Notes: generated from the letters alone by a model not told the origin. Counted from the first letter of the stretch, positions 50,505 to 60,477 are shown. The stretch: DNA of 64,000 bases from an uncultured Desulfovibrio sp. (GCA_913060505.1 CAJXRQ010000001.1:248001-312000); one strand, 5' to 3'. Made by a program: numbers and translations.

Positions 50505-51440
50505 TTATTGGATTGGCAATTTCAGAATGGAACGGATTTTTTCGATTCCTTCAAGCAGACGCAGGGTGGGGCGTGACACAATGTCCTCATCCACCGTATA
50601 CACCCGTCCTTCCTTCACGGCCTTGATGGCGTTAAAGCCGGGCGTTTTTTTGATGCCATTTATATTTGTTTTGTTCATGGTCCCCGTTTGGGCCAGATAT
50701 ACGTCAATACTTGCTCCCCTGGCGATGATTCGTTCCGCGCCGTAGTTGGCTATGTTGGTGCCGTGACGCGGGGTTGCATCCTGTGCCGCGTTAATGCCTC
50801 CGGCTGCCATAAGGGCGAACATGGTTGAGGACTGCGGTGAAAACGTGCTCAGTTTGCGGTGTATTGACTCAAAAAAGACCCGTGGCCGTTGTTTGGCGGG
50901 AATATGCTCAATGGCCTGATTCAGTGTATGAATCCGTGCCTTGAAGTTCCTGACCATGGTTTTGGCCTGGACTTCGGAACCGGTCAATGTTCCCAGCATT
51001 TTCCAGTAGTCGTAGATGGATTTCATGTCCGAAGGCTGGAGAACTGCTATCGTAATACCGGAGCGTTGCAAAGCCTGCCATAGGGCTGAATAGGCGCGCC
51101 AGTGCATGGGACGGATAAGCACGAGATCGGGCTTGGCGGCCAGAAAGCGTTCAATGCCGTCTCGGGCGTTGAAACGAGGTCTGTTCGTGATGGAAGCCGG
51201 ATAGTGATCGCTGCGGGATATGCCGATAATGGCATCCTCCCGTCCCAGTGAACACAGGTTTTCCGTGTGCGCGCCGTAAAGTGAGATGATGCGCGTAAAT
51301 GGTTTGTGTACGGCAACGATTCGGCCCACGGAATCCGTGATTGTGGTTTCAGTCGCGGAGGCAGCAGAGGCTGGTGCCGCCAGCAAAAGGGACATGAAAA
51401 GGGCAATGTAAACGGTATACCGCGCAAACATTGAAAACAT
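50505..51440 (-). CDS. ABC transporter substrate-binding protein (FecB/BtuF-like)
   Basis: Signal peptide; ITDSVGRIVAVHKPFTRIISLYGAHTENL; class III SBP layout. Confidence 0.9.
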   Translation of the reverse strand: MFSMFARYTVYIALFMSLLLAAPASAASATETTITDSVGRIVAVHKPFTRIISLYGAHTENLCSLGREDAIIGISRSDHYPASITNRPRFNARDGIERFLAAKPDLVLIRPMHWRAYSALWQALQRSGITIAVLQPSDMKSIYDYWKMLGTLTGSEVQAKTMVRNFKARIHTLNQAIEHIPAKQRPRVFFESIHRKLSTFSPQSSTMFALMAAGGINAAQDATPRHGTNIANYGAERIIARGASIDVYLAQTGTMNKTNINGIKKTPGFNAIKAVKEGRVYTVDEDIVSRPTLRLLEGIEKIRSILKLPIQ

Positions 51441-52228
51441 TATGAGGACTCCGGCCGGAAGAAAACAGCCAGTGATTCGGAAAAAACGTCTCGGCGTACC
51501 TGGCAATCCACGTCGAATACCGTATGCACGTTTTGTGTGGTCAGTGTTTCGGATACCGGGCCGGCGGCATGGACGCTTCCTTGCCGCAGGAAGACGATAT
51601 GATCTGCAAAAGCAGCGGCGTGGTTCAGGTCATGCAGCACGGACACCACGGTGTTTCCTTTCTCGCGGACCAATGTGCGCATTGTGCGCAGTGTGCGCAT
51701 AGAGTGGCTGATGTCCTGATTGGCTGTTGGTTCGTCCAGAAGCAGCACGGGCGTATCCTGAGCCAGTGTGCGTGCCAGCATGGTGCGCTGGCGTTCCCCG
51801 CCGGAGAGTTCCGTCACCCGGCGAAGGGCAAACTGTGCAATGTTCATGGCAGCCATGGCCTGTTCCACCTGCTCGAAGTCTGAGGCGCGAGGGGCGGCAA
51901 AGCGGGGAATGTGCGGATGGCGTCCCATGAATACGGTTTCACGTACGGTGAATGGAAAGGAAAATTCGTGGAATTGCGGCATGAGAGCCGCATTGCGCGC
52001 CATTTTTCTCGGAGACATGCCCGTGGTGGATTCGCCGAACAGATGTACGGTCCCTGATTGCGGCTTGAGTTGGCCAGTCATAATGTTCAACAGCGTGGAT
52101 TTGCCGCTGCCGTTGGGACCGACGATGGCTGTCAGCAGTCCTTGCGGGATATCCAGATTCAGTCCGGCAAAAAGCGGTTGCCCGTGACCAAAATATAGAT
52201 CCCGTATGGTGTATGCGTGTCGTGGCAT
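51440..52228 (-). CDS. FecE/BtuD-like ABC transporter ATP-binding protein
   Basis: GPNGSGKSTLLN, ELSGGERQRTMLARTLAQ, LLLDEPTANQD. Confidence 0.93.
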   Translation of the reverse strand: MPRHAYTIRDLYFGHGQPLFAGLNLDIPQGLLTAIVGPNGSGKSTLLNIMTGQLKPQSGTVHLFGESTTGMSPRKMARNAALMPQFHEFSFPFTVRETVFMGRHPHIPRFAAPRASDFEQVEQAMAAMNIAQFALRRVTELSGGERQRTMLARTLAQDTPVLLLDEPTANQDISHSMRTLRTMRTLVREKGNTVVSVLHDLNHAAAFADHIVFLRQGSVHAAGPVSETLTTQNVHTVFDVDCQVRRDVFSESLAVFFRPESS

Positions 52229-52229
52229 T

Positions 52230-53264
52230 TTAGCTCCGGGCCAGCTTGCGGCTGAAGATGAAGCAGAAAACGGGACCGCCTATCAACGCGGTAAGGACAC
52301 CCACCGGGACTTCGTGCGGTAATACAGCCCGTGTCAATGTGTCTGCCCCCAAAAGCAGGATGGCTCCACCAAGGCCGGAGGCAGGAAGTAACAGGCGGTT
52401 GTCCGGGCCGCAGGCAAGACGCATGAGGTGGGGAACAATCAGGCCCACGAAACCGATGATTCCGGATACGGCGACACATGCTGCGCCCATAAGCGTGGCA
52501 ATGGCCAGCAGGGCCGTTCTGGTTTTGCCTGTTTCCACCCCCAACGAACGAGCCGTGGTGTCGCCCGTGGACATGATGTTCATGTCCCGCGCCATGAACA
52601 GGCAGGCAGTAAGCCCGGCACCCGCTGCAGTCACGGCCAGCAGGGCCTCGGACCATGTCGTGGCGGTAAAGCTGCCCATGAGCCAGTAGATGATCACGGA
52701 AACACGTTCATCGGCCATGTATTTCATGAAACTGATGCCTGCAGAAAGCATGGCCGAGACAATGACACCGGAAAGAATGAGGTTGGTGGGGGAAAGTTTG
52801 TGTGTGCTCCCGGCGATTGCCATGACTCCCAGCAGGGTTGCCGCCGCGCCTGCAAAAGCGCACAGGCCAACGGACCAGATCCCGGCGAAGTTGAGTCCCA
52901 GCAACAACGCCAGCGACGCTCCGAAAGCAGCGCCCGAGGAAACTCCCAACGTAAACGGTTCGGCCAGCGGGTTGAGCAGTATGCCCTGAAAGGTCGTTCC
53001 GGCCACGGCAAGACCAAATCCCACCGCCGCTGACGTAATGATACGCGGCAACCGTACATTGAAAATTACTTCCGAAATCATCGGGTCGGAAAGAGAACCC
53101 GCTCCCCGCAGTTGTTCCGCCAAAATCGAGAGGACTTTGGCGGGTGCCACAGGAATGAATCCCATGCCTGTGGCCGCGACCATCAGGCAGAGAAGCACTG
53201 CCGTCATCAGGGTCAGCCAAAACAAAGGCTTGCTGACGGACATGCGGGGAGCGGTTGCTTTCAT
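52230..53264 (-). CDS. FecCD family ABC transporter permease
   Basis: LPRIITSAAVGFGLAVAGTTFQGILLNPLAEPFTLGVSSGAAFGA; GIIGFVGLIVPHLMRL. Confidence 0.94.
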   Translation of the reverse strand: MKATAPRMSVSKPLFWLTLMTAVLLCLMVAATGMGFIPVAPAKVLSILAEQLRGAGSLSDPMISEVIFNVRLPRIITSAAVGFGLAVAGTTFQGILLNPLAEPFTLGVSSGAAFGASLALLLGLNFAGIWSVGLCAFAGAAATLLGVMAIAGSTHKLSPTNLILSGVIVSAMLSAGISFMKYMADERVSVIIYWLMGSFTATTWSEALLAVTAAGAGLTACLFMARDMNIMSTGDTTARSLGVETGKTRTALLAIATLMGAACVAVSGIIGFVGLIVPHLMRLACGPDNRLLLPASGLGGAILLLGADTLTRAVLPHEVPVGVLTALIGGPVFCFIFSRKLARS

Positions 53265-53271
53265 TGTTGCC

Positions 53272-54258
53272 CTATTGAGCGGCTTTTTGGGTCATGGCGT
53301 CCTTGAGGTGGACCACATAGAGTTGCGCCCATTCCGGAACAACGCCCAGTCCGCGAAGTTCAGCCTTCACAGTAAAGCCTGCCTTTGTCAGCATAGTTTT
53401 CCATGCGTCGTCTTCGTCCCCGGCCATGTCATTGTTGGCGTGATCGCCCGCAACGATCATGAGCGGTTTCAAGAGCACCTTCTTTTTGCCGGAGACCTTG
53501 AGCGCAGCCAAAGCCTGATCGAATCCGGGGAATCCTTCCACGCAGCCGATGATAACGGGCCAACCGTATTCTTTTTGCAAAACAGTCTGGAATTCTGCGT
53601 AAATACCAGTGGAGAAAAAGTCGTTGCCGTGTCCCATGTAGACCAGGGCGGCGTCCATTTTTCTGGCCTGTTCCACGTCCGCTTTCAGAGTCTTGGCGGC
53701 AATGGCGAGATCTGTTTTATATGGATGGGCTTCTCCCGGCATACCCAGTGCAGGACGTCCAAGTTCCAGGCGTGTGAACGGCGTGTGACGCGGCTTGAGC
53801 GCATGGATGGAACGCAGGCCCTGAACCATGTTGGCTGTATCCTGATACTCCTCGCCAGCAAAAACATGCAGGGATTGAACTGTGATGTCGCGATATCCCT
53901 GATTTTGCAGGTCGGCAATAGTGGCTAACGGAGTCTTCACGTGCAGCACTTCGGCCGGAACTTCGGGGTGAGCTTTTTGCCATGCCTTGTCTTGGCTGCG
54001 CTCAATCCAGATTTTGCGAATGATGTTCGACGTGAAAGCCAGTTTAACCGGAATTTTCGGAAAAGCCTTTTGTACTGTTTTTTGAATGGAAAGAATGGAA
54101 ACAAGAGCTTCGGGATAGGATGTACCGAATGCCGTGAGCACAATTGCTTTTTTGGCCGTGCCGTTTTCATTGCCGTGGCTTGCGTTGGCAACGGTAGCTG
54201 CCATAAACAAGACCATGGCCAGACATATGGCCACAATTTTTCTGCAATGGTTGTGCAT
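53272..54258 (-). CDS. cbiK: Sirohydrochlorin cobaltochelatase, periplasmic CbiK(P) type
   Basis: Signal peptide MHNHCRKIVAICLAMVLFMAATVANA; AIVLTAFGTSYPEALVSI, VQSLHVFAGEEYQD, VYMGHGNDFFS. Confidence 0.88.
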   Translation of the reverse strand: MHNHCRKIVAICLAMVLFMAATVANASHGNENGTAKKAIVLTAFGTSYPEALVSILSIQKTVQKAFPKIPVKLAFTSNIIRKIWIERSQDKAWQKAHPEVPAEVLHVKTPLATIADLQNQGYRDITVQSLHVFAGEEYQDTANMVQGLRSIHALKPRHTPFTRLELGRPALGMPGEAHPYKTDLAIAAKTLKADVEQARKMDAALVYMGHGNDFFSTGIYAEFQTVLQKEYGWPVIIGCVEGFPGFDQALAALKVSGKKKVLLKPLMIVAGDHANNDMAGDEDDAWKTMLTKAGFTVKAELRGLGVVPEWAQLYVVHLKDAMTQKAAQ

Positions 54259-54377
54259 GATATCCTCCGACTGTTGGGAGGGGCGGTGAATAAGAAGTGC
54301 AAAGAAGAAGCGTATTGAAACACCTGCACCGAAGTATTCGTACGGCAATTGCCCCGTTGCCGCCGAATTTGCCATGG

Positions 54378-54540
54378 ACAAGCTTCGGGCAGGTCTTCCG
54401 GCTTTCCCCGCCTGTTTTCGGCCTTCCCGGACAAATAAGCCCAGTGGCTCGCTTGGAAAACAGGTTTTAGAGGTCTACGGCGGCGGGTCCGCTCCCGATT
54501 TTCACGGGATTCCCTATCAAGTCCTGGCGGACACCTGAAG
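54378..54540 (-). ncRNA. Cobalamin riboswitch
   Basis: Reverse complement holds GGGAATCCCGTGAAAATCGGGAGCGGACCCGCCGCCGTA, GAGCCACTGGGC, CGGGAAGGC and B12 box AAGCCGGAAGACCTGCCC in canonical order. Confidence 0.93.
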
Positions 54541-54578
54541 CAAGGTCGTTGTATTCAAGGTGGGTTAGGCGTGTCAAG

Positions 54579-56246
54579 CTAGCCGGCGTGTTTGTCCATC
54601 TTTTGCAGAAGCTCTTCCGTGTCCACGACAAGGGCATCGGATTCACCCATCATGCCGTATCCGAGCAGGGGCAGATCAAACACTTCTTCCACAGGTACGG
54701 TAAAACGGGTAATGACCACCTGTTGCTGGCGGATAACGTCGTCCACCATTATGGCAGCCTTGTAGTCACCGGTCCGGACAACAACGGTCTGGGCTTTTTC
54801 CACTTCCTGAATTTTCGGAACTATGCCGAGGTGGTCACCCAACCTCAGGAGAGAGTGTACTTCGCCTCGCACGTCCACGGTTTCACGGCCATCAGGGAGC
54901 TCTACGACTTCGTTGCTGTTGGGAACGTAAATTTCCACCACGTCGCGGCTCGGGATGATGAAGGTTTCGCCGCCCACCTTGCAGACGAGTGCATCCACAA
55001 TGCCTTCATTGGCGGAACGATCCAGAGGTATGCTGATAATGAACGCCGCACCCTTGCCCAAGGTGCTCTCGATGGTAACGTCGCCATCAAGGGAAACCCG
55101 GATGGCGTTGACCACTGCGTCCATACCGACGCCACGGCCGGATACGTCCGTAATTTTTTCCGCAGTGCTGAATCCTGACATGAGCACGAACTGGAGGATT
55201 TCGGCCTCGGTGTACTCCCTGTCTGGTTCCGCGAGCCCCTTTTCCTGCGCTTTTGCCATGATTTTTTCAGGGTCAAGCCCACGTCCGTCGTCGCGTACTT
55301 CAATATAGGCGAATTCGCCCTTGCGCCATGCGGAAAGTTTTACGCTTCCTGTTTCCGGTTTCCCGGCTTCAACACGGCCCTCCGGCGTTTCCAGACCGTG
55401 GTCAACGGCGTTGCGCAGGAGATGTACGAGCGGTTCGTTCAGGGATTCCACTATGGTCTTGTCCAATGCGAGGCTTTCGCCGGACATCTCGAATGTCAGC
55501 TTCTTGCCGATCTTTTGGCTCAGACTCTTCACCAAACGGTGCATGGGCATGAAAATCTGCTTGAGCGGAACAAGCCGGATGGCATCCACTTCAAACTGAA
55601 GTTTGCTGATGACGTTGTCCAGTTCGCGGAGGCTGGCCATGATTTTGGAGTCCACGCTCATGCCGCCCTGAGCAATGACCGCATAGGTGACCATGAGTTT
55701 GCCTACCAGCTCAATGACGCGATCCAGACGGTCCGTGCTGACGCGGATGGAAGAAATGGCCTGGGCTGCCGGTCCCTTGTCCTGCGCTCCCGTTTTTTCC
55801 GCATCCTTGGGTTTGGCGGACTTGGAGGCTGGAGCGTCTTCTTGTGCTTCCTCGTCTGCCGAGGCTTCGGTTACGGCTTCTCCACTCATTGCCGCGGCAA
55901 TGGCTGCTTCGGATTCTTCCTCGGTCTTTTCCGCTTCCTTGGCTTGGGCCGAGATTTCGTCCGTATCCAGTACGGTCGGCCCCTGATCCAAAATGCCGGC
56001 CAGTGAATACAAAAACTGTTTCTGGGCATCGAGCACGCCCAGCATGGAAGTGACGATTTCCTTGCTGACAGGTGTTATGCCGTCGTTGAGCATGTCCAGT
56101 ATGGCTATTATCTGGGCGGATTGGATTTTCATCCGCGAGAGGCCGAGCGCTGACAGCACCTCGTCAACGTTGCTGCCCCCGGAAGATTCCAGGGTCAGAA
56201 CTTCGTTTTCCAGTGCTTCAATACACTCAAGTATAGTTTCGCGCAT
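54579..56246 (-). CDS. CheA-like histidine kinase lacking an N-terminal Hpt domain
   Basis: Dimerisation region, N-box LVHLLRNAVDHGLETPEGR, GRGLDPEKI, GRGVGMDAV, C-terminal CheW-like domain; no H-box in the first 170 aa. Confidence 0.9.
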   Translation of the reverse strand: MRETILECIEALENEVLTLESSGGSNVDEVLSALGLSRMKIQSAQIIAILDMLNDGITPVSKEIVTSMLGVLDAQKQFLYSLAGILDQGPTVLDTDEISAQAKEAEKTEEESEAAIAAAMSGEAVTEASADEEAQEDAPASKSAKPKDAEKTGAQDKGPAAQAISSIRVSTDRLDRVIELVGKLMVTYAVIAQGGMSVDSKIMASLRELDNVISKLQFEVDAIRLVPLKQIFMPMHRLVKSLSQKIGKKLTFEMSGESLALDKTIVESLNEPLVHLLRNAVDHGLETPEGRVEAGKPETGSVKLSAWRKGEFAYIEVRDDGRGLDPEKIMAKAQEKGLAEPDREYTEAEILQFVLMSGFSTAEKITDVSGRGVGMDAVVNAIRVSLDGDVTIESTLGKGAAFIISIPLDRSANEGIVDALVCKVGGETFIIPSRDVVEIYVPNSNEVVELPDGRETVDVRGEVHSLLRLGDHLGIVPKIQEVEKAQTVVVRTGDYKAAIMVDDVIRQQQVVITRFTVPVEEVFDLPLLGYGMMGESDALVVDTEELLQKMDKHAG

Positions 56247-56248
56247 GG

Positions 56249-57001
56249 TTAATCGTTCTCCGTACCGGATGCCGCATTCTTGAAATAGGAGTCTTCGTCA
56301 GGGTATACGGCGATCTTGTCATCCATTCCCCAGGAGAAGAATGTCGTTTTACAGGCTGGGCACATTCCTGAAACGGCAATCTCGAATGCCTCGGAGTAGG
56401 CGGCTACGGTTTCCCATGCTGCGGAGTTGAAGGTCAGCACGCCGCTCAAATCCAAAAGAATTTTGCTGCCGGGTTCGGCCTTGATGATTGCGGATGTAAG
56501 CAAATCGCGCTGAGGGCCCAGATGCACCCGGGCATCCTTGACCCTCAGTACGAGAACGTCTTCCTTTTCTTCGGTGTCCACGCCGTCGAAGGCCAGAGCT
56601 TCTTCGCCCCCGCCCGTGCCGGACGCCTCGTCAATTTTTTTCAGAACTTCGTCAGGTTCCTGTTCGTCGGGTGCTCCGTCGTCGCGGATTTGCTCCACAA
56701 CCTGGAAAATCATGTTCACGGCCCGGGAGAGCAGGGTGATGTTTTCCGAAGACTGTTCCACGCCCCCGGCTTGAACCTTTTTGAGAAAATCCTCCACCTT
56801 GTGCGTGAAACCAGAGGCGTATTCGAATCCGGCCATGAAGCCGGTGACACCTTTTATGGTGTGCAACGGGCGCGACAGAATTTCGATGCCTTCACCGATG
56901 TCGCCTCCTTCGAGCATGCCGATGCCTTCAAGCACCTGCGGATAGTACTTGTCGTTGACTTCCGAAAAAAATTCGTCGACCAACGCGTCTTCTTCACTCA
57001 T
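56249..57001 (-). CDS. Hpt domain-STAS-like domain fusion protein
   Basis: RPLHTIKGVTGFMAG (Hpt H-box), then VHLGPQRDLLTSAIIKAEPGSKILLDLSGVLTFNSAAWETV (STAS-like). Confidence 0.8.
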   Translation of the reverse strand: MSEEDALVDEFFSEVNDKYYPQVLEGIGMLEGGDIGEGIEILSRPLHTIKGVTGFMAGFEYASGFTHKVEDFLKKVQAGGVEQSSENITLLSRAVNMIFQVVEQIRDDGAPDEQEPDEVLKKIDEASGTGGGEEALAFDGVDTEEKEDVLVLRVKDARVHLGPQRDLLTSAIIKAEPGSKILLDLSGVLTFNSAAWETVAAYSEAFEIAVSGMCPACKTTFFSWGMDDKIAVYPDEDSYFKNAASGTEND

Positions 57002-57025
57002 GTATCATGATCCCAGGCTTGAGGA

Positions 57026-57421
57026 CTACTCCTTGAGCAGTCCCAGTTTTTCGAGTTCAACGAAAAGTTTGTCTTTATCCACGGGCTTTACGATGTAGCC
57101 GGAGGCTTCACCCTCGTGGAATGATTTTATGACGGTTTTCGGGTCATCCAGAGCCGAAGTCATGATGACTTTTGCTCTCGGACTGAGCTTCTTTTCTCGT
57201 TCAAGTGTTCGAATTTGTTCAAGGGCTTCTATTCCATCCACTTCGGGCATCATGATGTCCATGAGGATGAGCGAATAGGGGTTGCCCTCGCTATGAGCCA
57301 ATTGAAATGCGTCAACAGCTTCCTTGCCGTTGACCACGATATCAATCTCGAAAAGGCTCATGAGGAAGGAACGTAGAACCTTCCTGCTCAGGAATTCGTC
57401 TTCAACTATCAGGGCCCGCAT
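57026..57421 (-). CDS. CheY-like response regulator
   Basis: ALIVEDEFLSRKVL, LILMDIMMPEVDGIEALEQI, MTSALDD, GYIVKPVDKDKL. Confidence 0.93.
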   Translation of the reverse strand: MRALIVEDEFLSRKVLRSFLMSLFEIDIVVNGKEAVDAFQLAHSEGNPYSLILMDIMMPEVDGIEALEQIRTLEREKKLSPRAKVIMTSALDDPKTVIKSFHEGEASGYIVKPVDKDKLFVELEKLGLLKE

Positions 57422-57555
57422 GCCAGCTCCGTATGCCTGTATTGGTTAAATGTCCGTAGAGTCACTTTGTTCTGAATTACGTGAAAAAGTCAACCGGAGG
57501 TCATAAAAAATAATGTTAGTACTTGCGTTTGGAAATTATTGTCGCTACGACCGCG

Positions 57556-58149
57556 AACATGAACATACCAGTGACAGATCGGCGCAAGGAGCGCATTGAT
57601 GGAGTTTTGGCGAAACGTCAGCCCGACTTGACTCTTGTCATGGATAATATTTGGGATCCGCACAACGTGTCTGCCGTGCTGCGGAGTTGTGACGCGTTCG
57701 GCGTACACGAAGTACAATTGTATTATACCACATCTCCATGGCCCGATCTCGGCAAGCGGACGTCCGCCTCAGCCAAGAAATGGGTCCGCCGCATACGCCA
57801 TGAGGACGGCCCGGGGATGATCAATACACTTCAGAGCAGGGGATATCAAATCCTGCGTACAGGTTTTTCCGAAACAGCTCGGCCTGTTATGGATTTTGAC
57901 TATACAATCCCCACTGCCATCATTTTGAGCAATGAACATGACGGAACCGCGCCCGAGCTTGCGGAGTTGGTTTCCAATGAAGTATATATCCCCATGCAGG
58001 GCATGGTTCAAAGTTTCAATGTTTCCGTTGCCGCAGCCATAATACTCTATCAGGCTTTTCTGCAGCGTACTGCGGCCGGAATGTATGACGAACCGCGTTT
58101 TGATTCTGAAGAGATGGAAGTGTTGCGCAGGGATTGGTACAGCCGTTAG
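57556..58149 (+). CDS. trmH: tRNA (guanosine(18)-2'-O)-methyltransferase TrmH-like (SpoU family)
   Basis: DPHNVSAVLRSCDAFGVHEV, ILSNEHDG, IPMQGMVQSFNVSVAAAIILY. Confidence 0.88.
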   Translation, partial: NMNIPVTDRRKERIDGVLAKRQPDLTLVMDNIWDPHNVSAVLRSCDAFGVHEVQLYYTTSPWPDLGKRTSASAKKWVRRIRHEDGPGMINTLQSRGYQILRTGFSETARPVMDFDYTIPTAIILSNEHDGTAPELAELVSNEVYIPMQGMVQSFNVSVAAAIILYQAFLQRTAAGMYDEPRFDSEEMEVLRRDWYSR

Positions 58150-58781
58150 GCTGGCGGTCGAACAAACGTTTTGGAGAGAATTTGCAAAAGGTGTTAGAAT
58201 CCCTGAGCCGTGGCGGCGTTGCCGTATACCCAACGGAGACGCTCTATGCGTTGGGTTGTGTAGCGACAGACGAAAACGCGTGTGCCCGTGTCGCGGCTAT
58301 CAAGAAGCGTCCGTCCAGCAAGCCGTTGCCGTTGATTGTTGGGTGGCGCGAGGGATTGAAACTGGTGTCCGACGACATCCCGCGCTCGCTGGTCGCCCTT
58401 GTGGAACTTTTTTGGCCCGGTCCCTTGTCCGTATTGGTGCGCGCCAAGGACTCTCTGGCGCCACAGGTGTCCGATGAAAATGGATTTACTTCCGTGCGCC
58501 TGTGCCCTCACCCTGTGGCCGCGGCTCTCAGCCGGGAACTGGCTGCTCCCCTTGTGGCTACCAGCGCCAATATCAGTGGACGTGCTGCCGCAGCCGTCCC
58601 AGATGAACTCGATTCGGAACTGATGGAACAGGCGGACGCGGCGTATCTTGGCAAGCCCTGGCCCATGGGAGGTGTTCCCTCCACCGTGGTTCGCCTCAAA
58701 GGCGGCAATGAGCTTGAGGTAGTGCGCCCAGGAGCGGTGCCTCTGAGCAGACTCGAAGAGCAGGGGTTCGTTATCCGATAA
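58134..58781 (+). CDS. L-threonylcarbamoyladenylate synthase family (Sua5/YciO/YrdC)
   Basis: GGVAVYPTETLYALGCVA, KKRPSSKPLPLIVG, APLVATSANISGRAA. Confidence 0.92.
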   Translation: MVQPLGWRSNKRFGENLQKVLESLSRGGVAVYPTETLYALGCVATDENACARVAAIKKRPSSKPLPLIVGWREGLKLVSDDIPRSLVALVELFWPGPLSVLVRAKDSLAPQVSDENGFTSVRLCPHPVAAALSRELAAPLVATSANISGRAAAAVPDELDSELMEQADAAYLGKPWPMGGVPSTVVRLKGGNELEVVRPGAVPLSRLEEQGFVIR

Positions 58782-58804
58782 CGTTGACTTACGGGAGGAA
58801 AGGC

Positions 58805-60298
58805 ATGGCCCACAATCAGACAACGGATCAGCCGTTGGTTCTTGTGGTCGAAGACAGCAGGATGGTCTTGCAGGAGATTTCCCGATGCCTTCTTGATACT
58901 CGTGAGTTTCGTGTCGTTACTGCCACTACCTACGCCGAGGCTGTCGATGTCATCGACGAAATGGCCTCCGAAATCTTTTTTTCAATCCTTGATGTGACAC
59001 TTCCCGACGCACCGGATGGTGAGGTTGTTGACCTTGCCCGGGATCGAGGTATTCCGGCCATCGTCTTTACCGCAAATCTGGATGAGGAGCTGCGTAGCGC
59101 GATTTTATCGAAAGATGTAATCGACTATGTGGTCAAGGATCGGGCGGCCGTGTTGCAGTTGAAGGAGCAAAGCCTTCGGCTCAAGCGCAATCGGGGTGTT
59201 CGCACCATGGTTGTGGACGACTCCTCCTCCTTTCGTGGCTTCATCCGCCAGCTTCTGAAACGGCAGATGTTTGATGTCCTTGAGGCGGCGAATGCCGAGC
59301 AGGCGTTGCAAATGTTCGCGGAGCATGATGACATCCTTCTGGCGATCATTGATTATGAAATGCCGGGGATGAGCGGTATTGATCTGGTTAAGAAGCTGCG
59401 AATGGAACACGGCCGCGACAAACTGACCCTCATCGGGGTTTCCGCCCGTGTGAGCGAACCGCTTTCGGCCTGGTACATCAAAAGCGGTGCCAATGATTTT
59501 CTCCATAAGCCTTTTACTGAAGAAGAATTTAACTGCCGTGTGTTGCAGAATATGGAAATGCTGCATATGGTGCACGCCCTCAAGCGGCATGATGAAGAGA
59601 AAAACCGTTTCCTCGGCATCGTTGCTCATGATTTGCGTACTCCCATCAACGGTATAAGCGGTTTTTTGGAAATGCTGCTTGACGATCTTGCCGGTCCGCT
59701 TTCTGAGGACCAGCGGGAGCTGTTGGAAATCGTGAATACGGCCAACGACAACATGCTCTACATGGTCAATGACCTGCTTGATATTTCCGTCATTCATTCC
59801 GGCAGACTTGATCTGCGTGTTTCAGAGACCGATTTTGGGCAATTGGTACGCGAGCGTGTGCGCATTCATGGATTTGCCGCAGCGCAGAAGGAGATTGTTT
59901 TGGAATTGGACGCTCCCCCAGTTCCTGCACTGAATATTGATGCGCAGCGTATGGCCCAGCTGGTGGATAACCTGCTTTCCAATGCTATCAAGTATTCGCC
60001 TCACGGAAGTGTTACGCAGGTAATTTTGGAGCAGGACGGCGACATGGTGCATTTGATCGTTGAGGACGAAGGGCCCGGAATTTCCGAAGAGGATCAGGCC
60101 CGCCTGTTCCAGAGTTTTGCCCGAACCGGGAATCAGCCGACAGGCGACGAGTTGAGCGTGGGCTTGGGGCTGATGATCGTGCGCAGCATCGCCCTGGCTC
60201 ATGGCGGAAAAGTGTGGGTTGAATCTGAAGTGGGGCATGGAGCACAATTTCACGTAACCTTGCCTTTGGCCTCCGCTGCTCGTAGTGAAAAAAATTGA
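58805..60298 (+). CDS. REC-REC-histidine kinase signalling protein
   Basis: Two REC-like domains (LVLVVEDSRMVL; TMVVDDSSSFRGF...IIDYEMPGMSGIDL) then HisKA AHDLRTPINGISGF and HATPase; no TM. Confidence 0.88.
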   Translation: MAHNQTTDQPLVLVVEDSRMVLQEISRCLLDTREFRVVTATTYAEAVDVIDEMASEIFFSILDVTLPDAPDGEVVDLARDRGIPAIVFTANLDEELRSAILSKDVIDYVVKDRAAVLQLKEQSLRLKRNRGVRTMVVDDSSSFRGFIRQLLKRQMFDVLEAANAEQALQMFAEHDDILLAIIDYEMPGMSGIDLVKKLRMEHGRDKLTLIGVSARVSEPLSAWYIKSGANDFLHKPFTEEEFNCRVLQNMEMLHMVHALKRHDEEKNRFLGIVAHDLRTPINGISGFLEMLLDDLAGPLSEDQRELLEIVNTANDNMLYMVNDLLDISVIHSGRLDLRVSETDFGQLVRERVRIHGFAAAQKEIVLELDAPPVPALNIDAQRMAQLVDNLLSNAIKYSPHGSVTQVILEQDGDMVHLIVEDEGPGISEEDQARLFQSFARTGNQPTGDELSVGLGLMIVRSIALAHGGKVWVESEVGHGAQFHVTLPLASAARSEKN

Positions 60299-60451
60299 AC
60301 CACGTCCGGCTGAAAAGTCGCTTTTCTTCGTCGACGGTTCAAAAAATAACACTTTATTTCCCTGTTCCCAAAGATGTCTTTCTGTTCTTTTGTTTTAAGT
60401 AATTCTTTGAAATAAAAGGAATATAAATTTAATTTGCGGCAAGGTGTGCTG

Positions 60452-60468
60452 TGGCACGGGCTTTGCTT
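60452..60468 (+). promoter_or_regulatory. Sigma-54 (-24/-12) promoter
   Basis: TGGCACGGGCTTTGCTT: GG-N10-GC spacing and consensus TGGCACG-N4-TTGCW. Confidence 0.75.
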
Positions 60469-60477
60469 GTAACAAAG

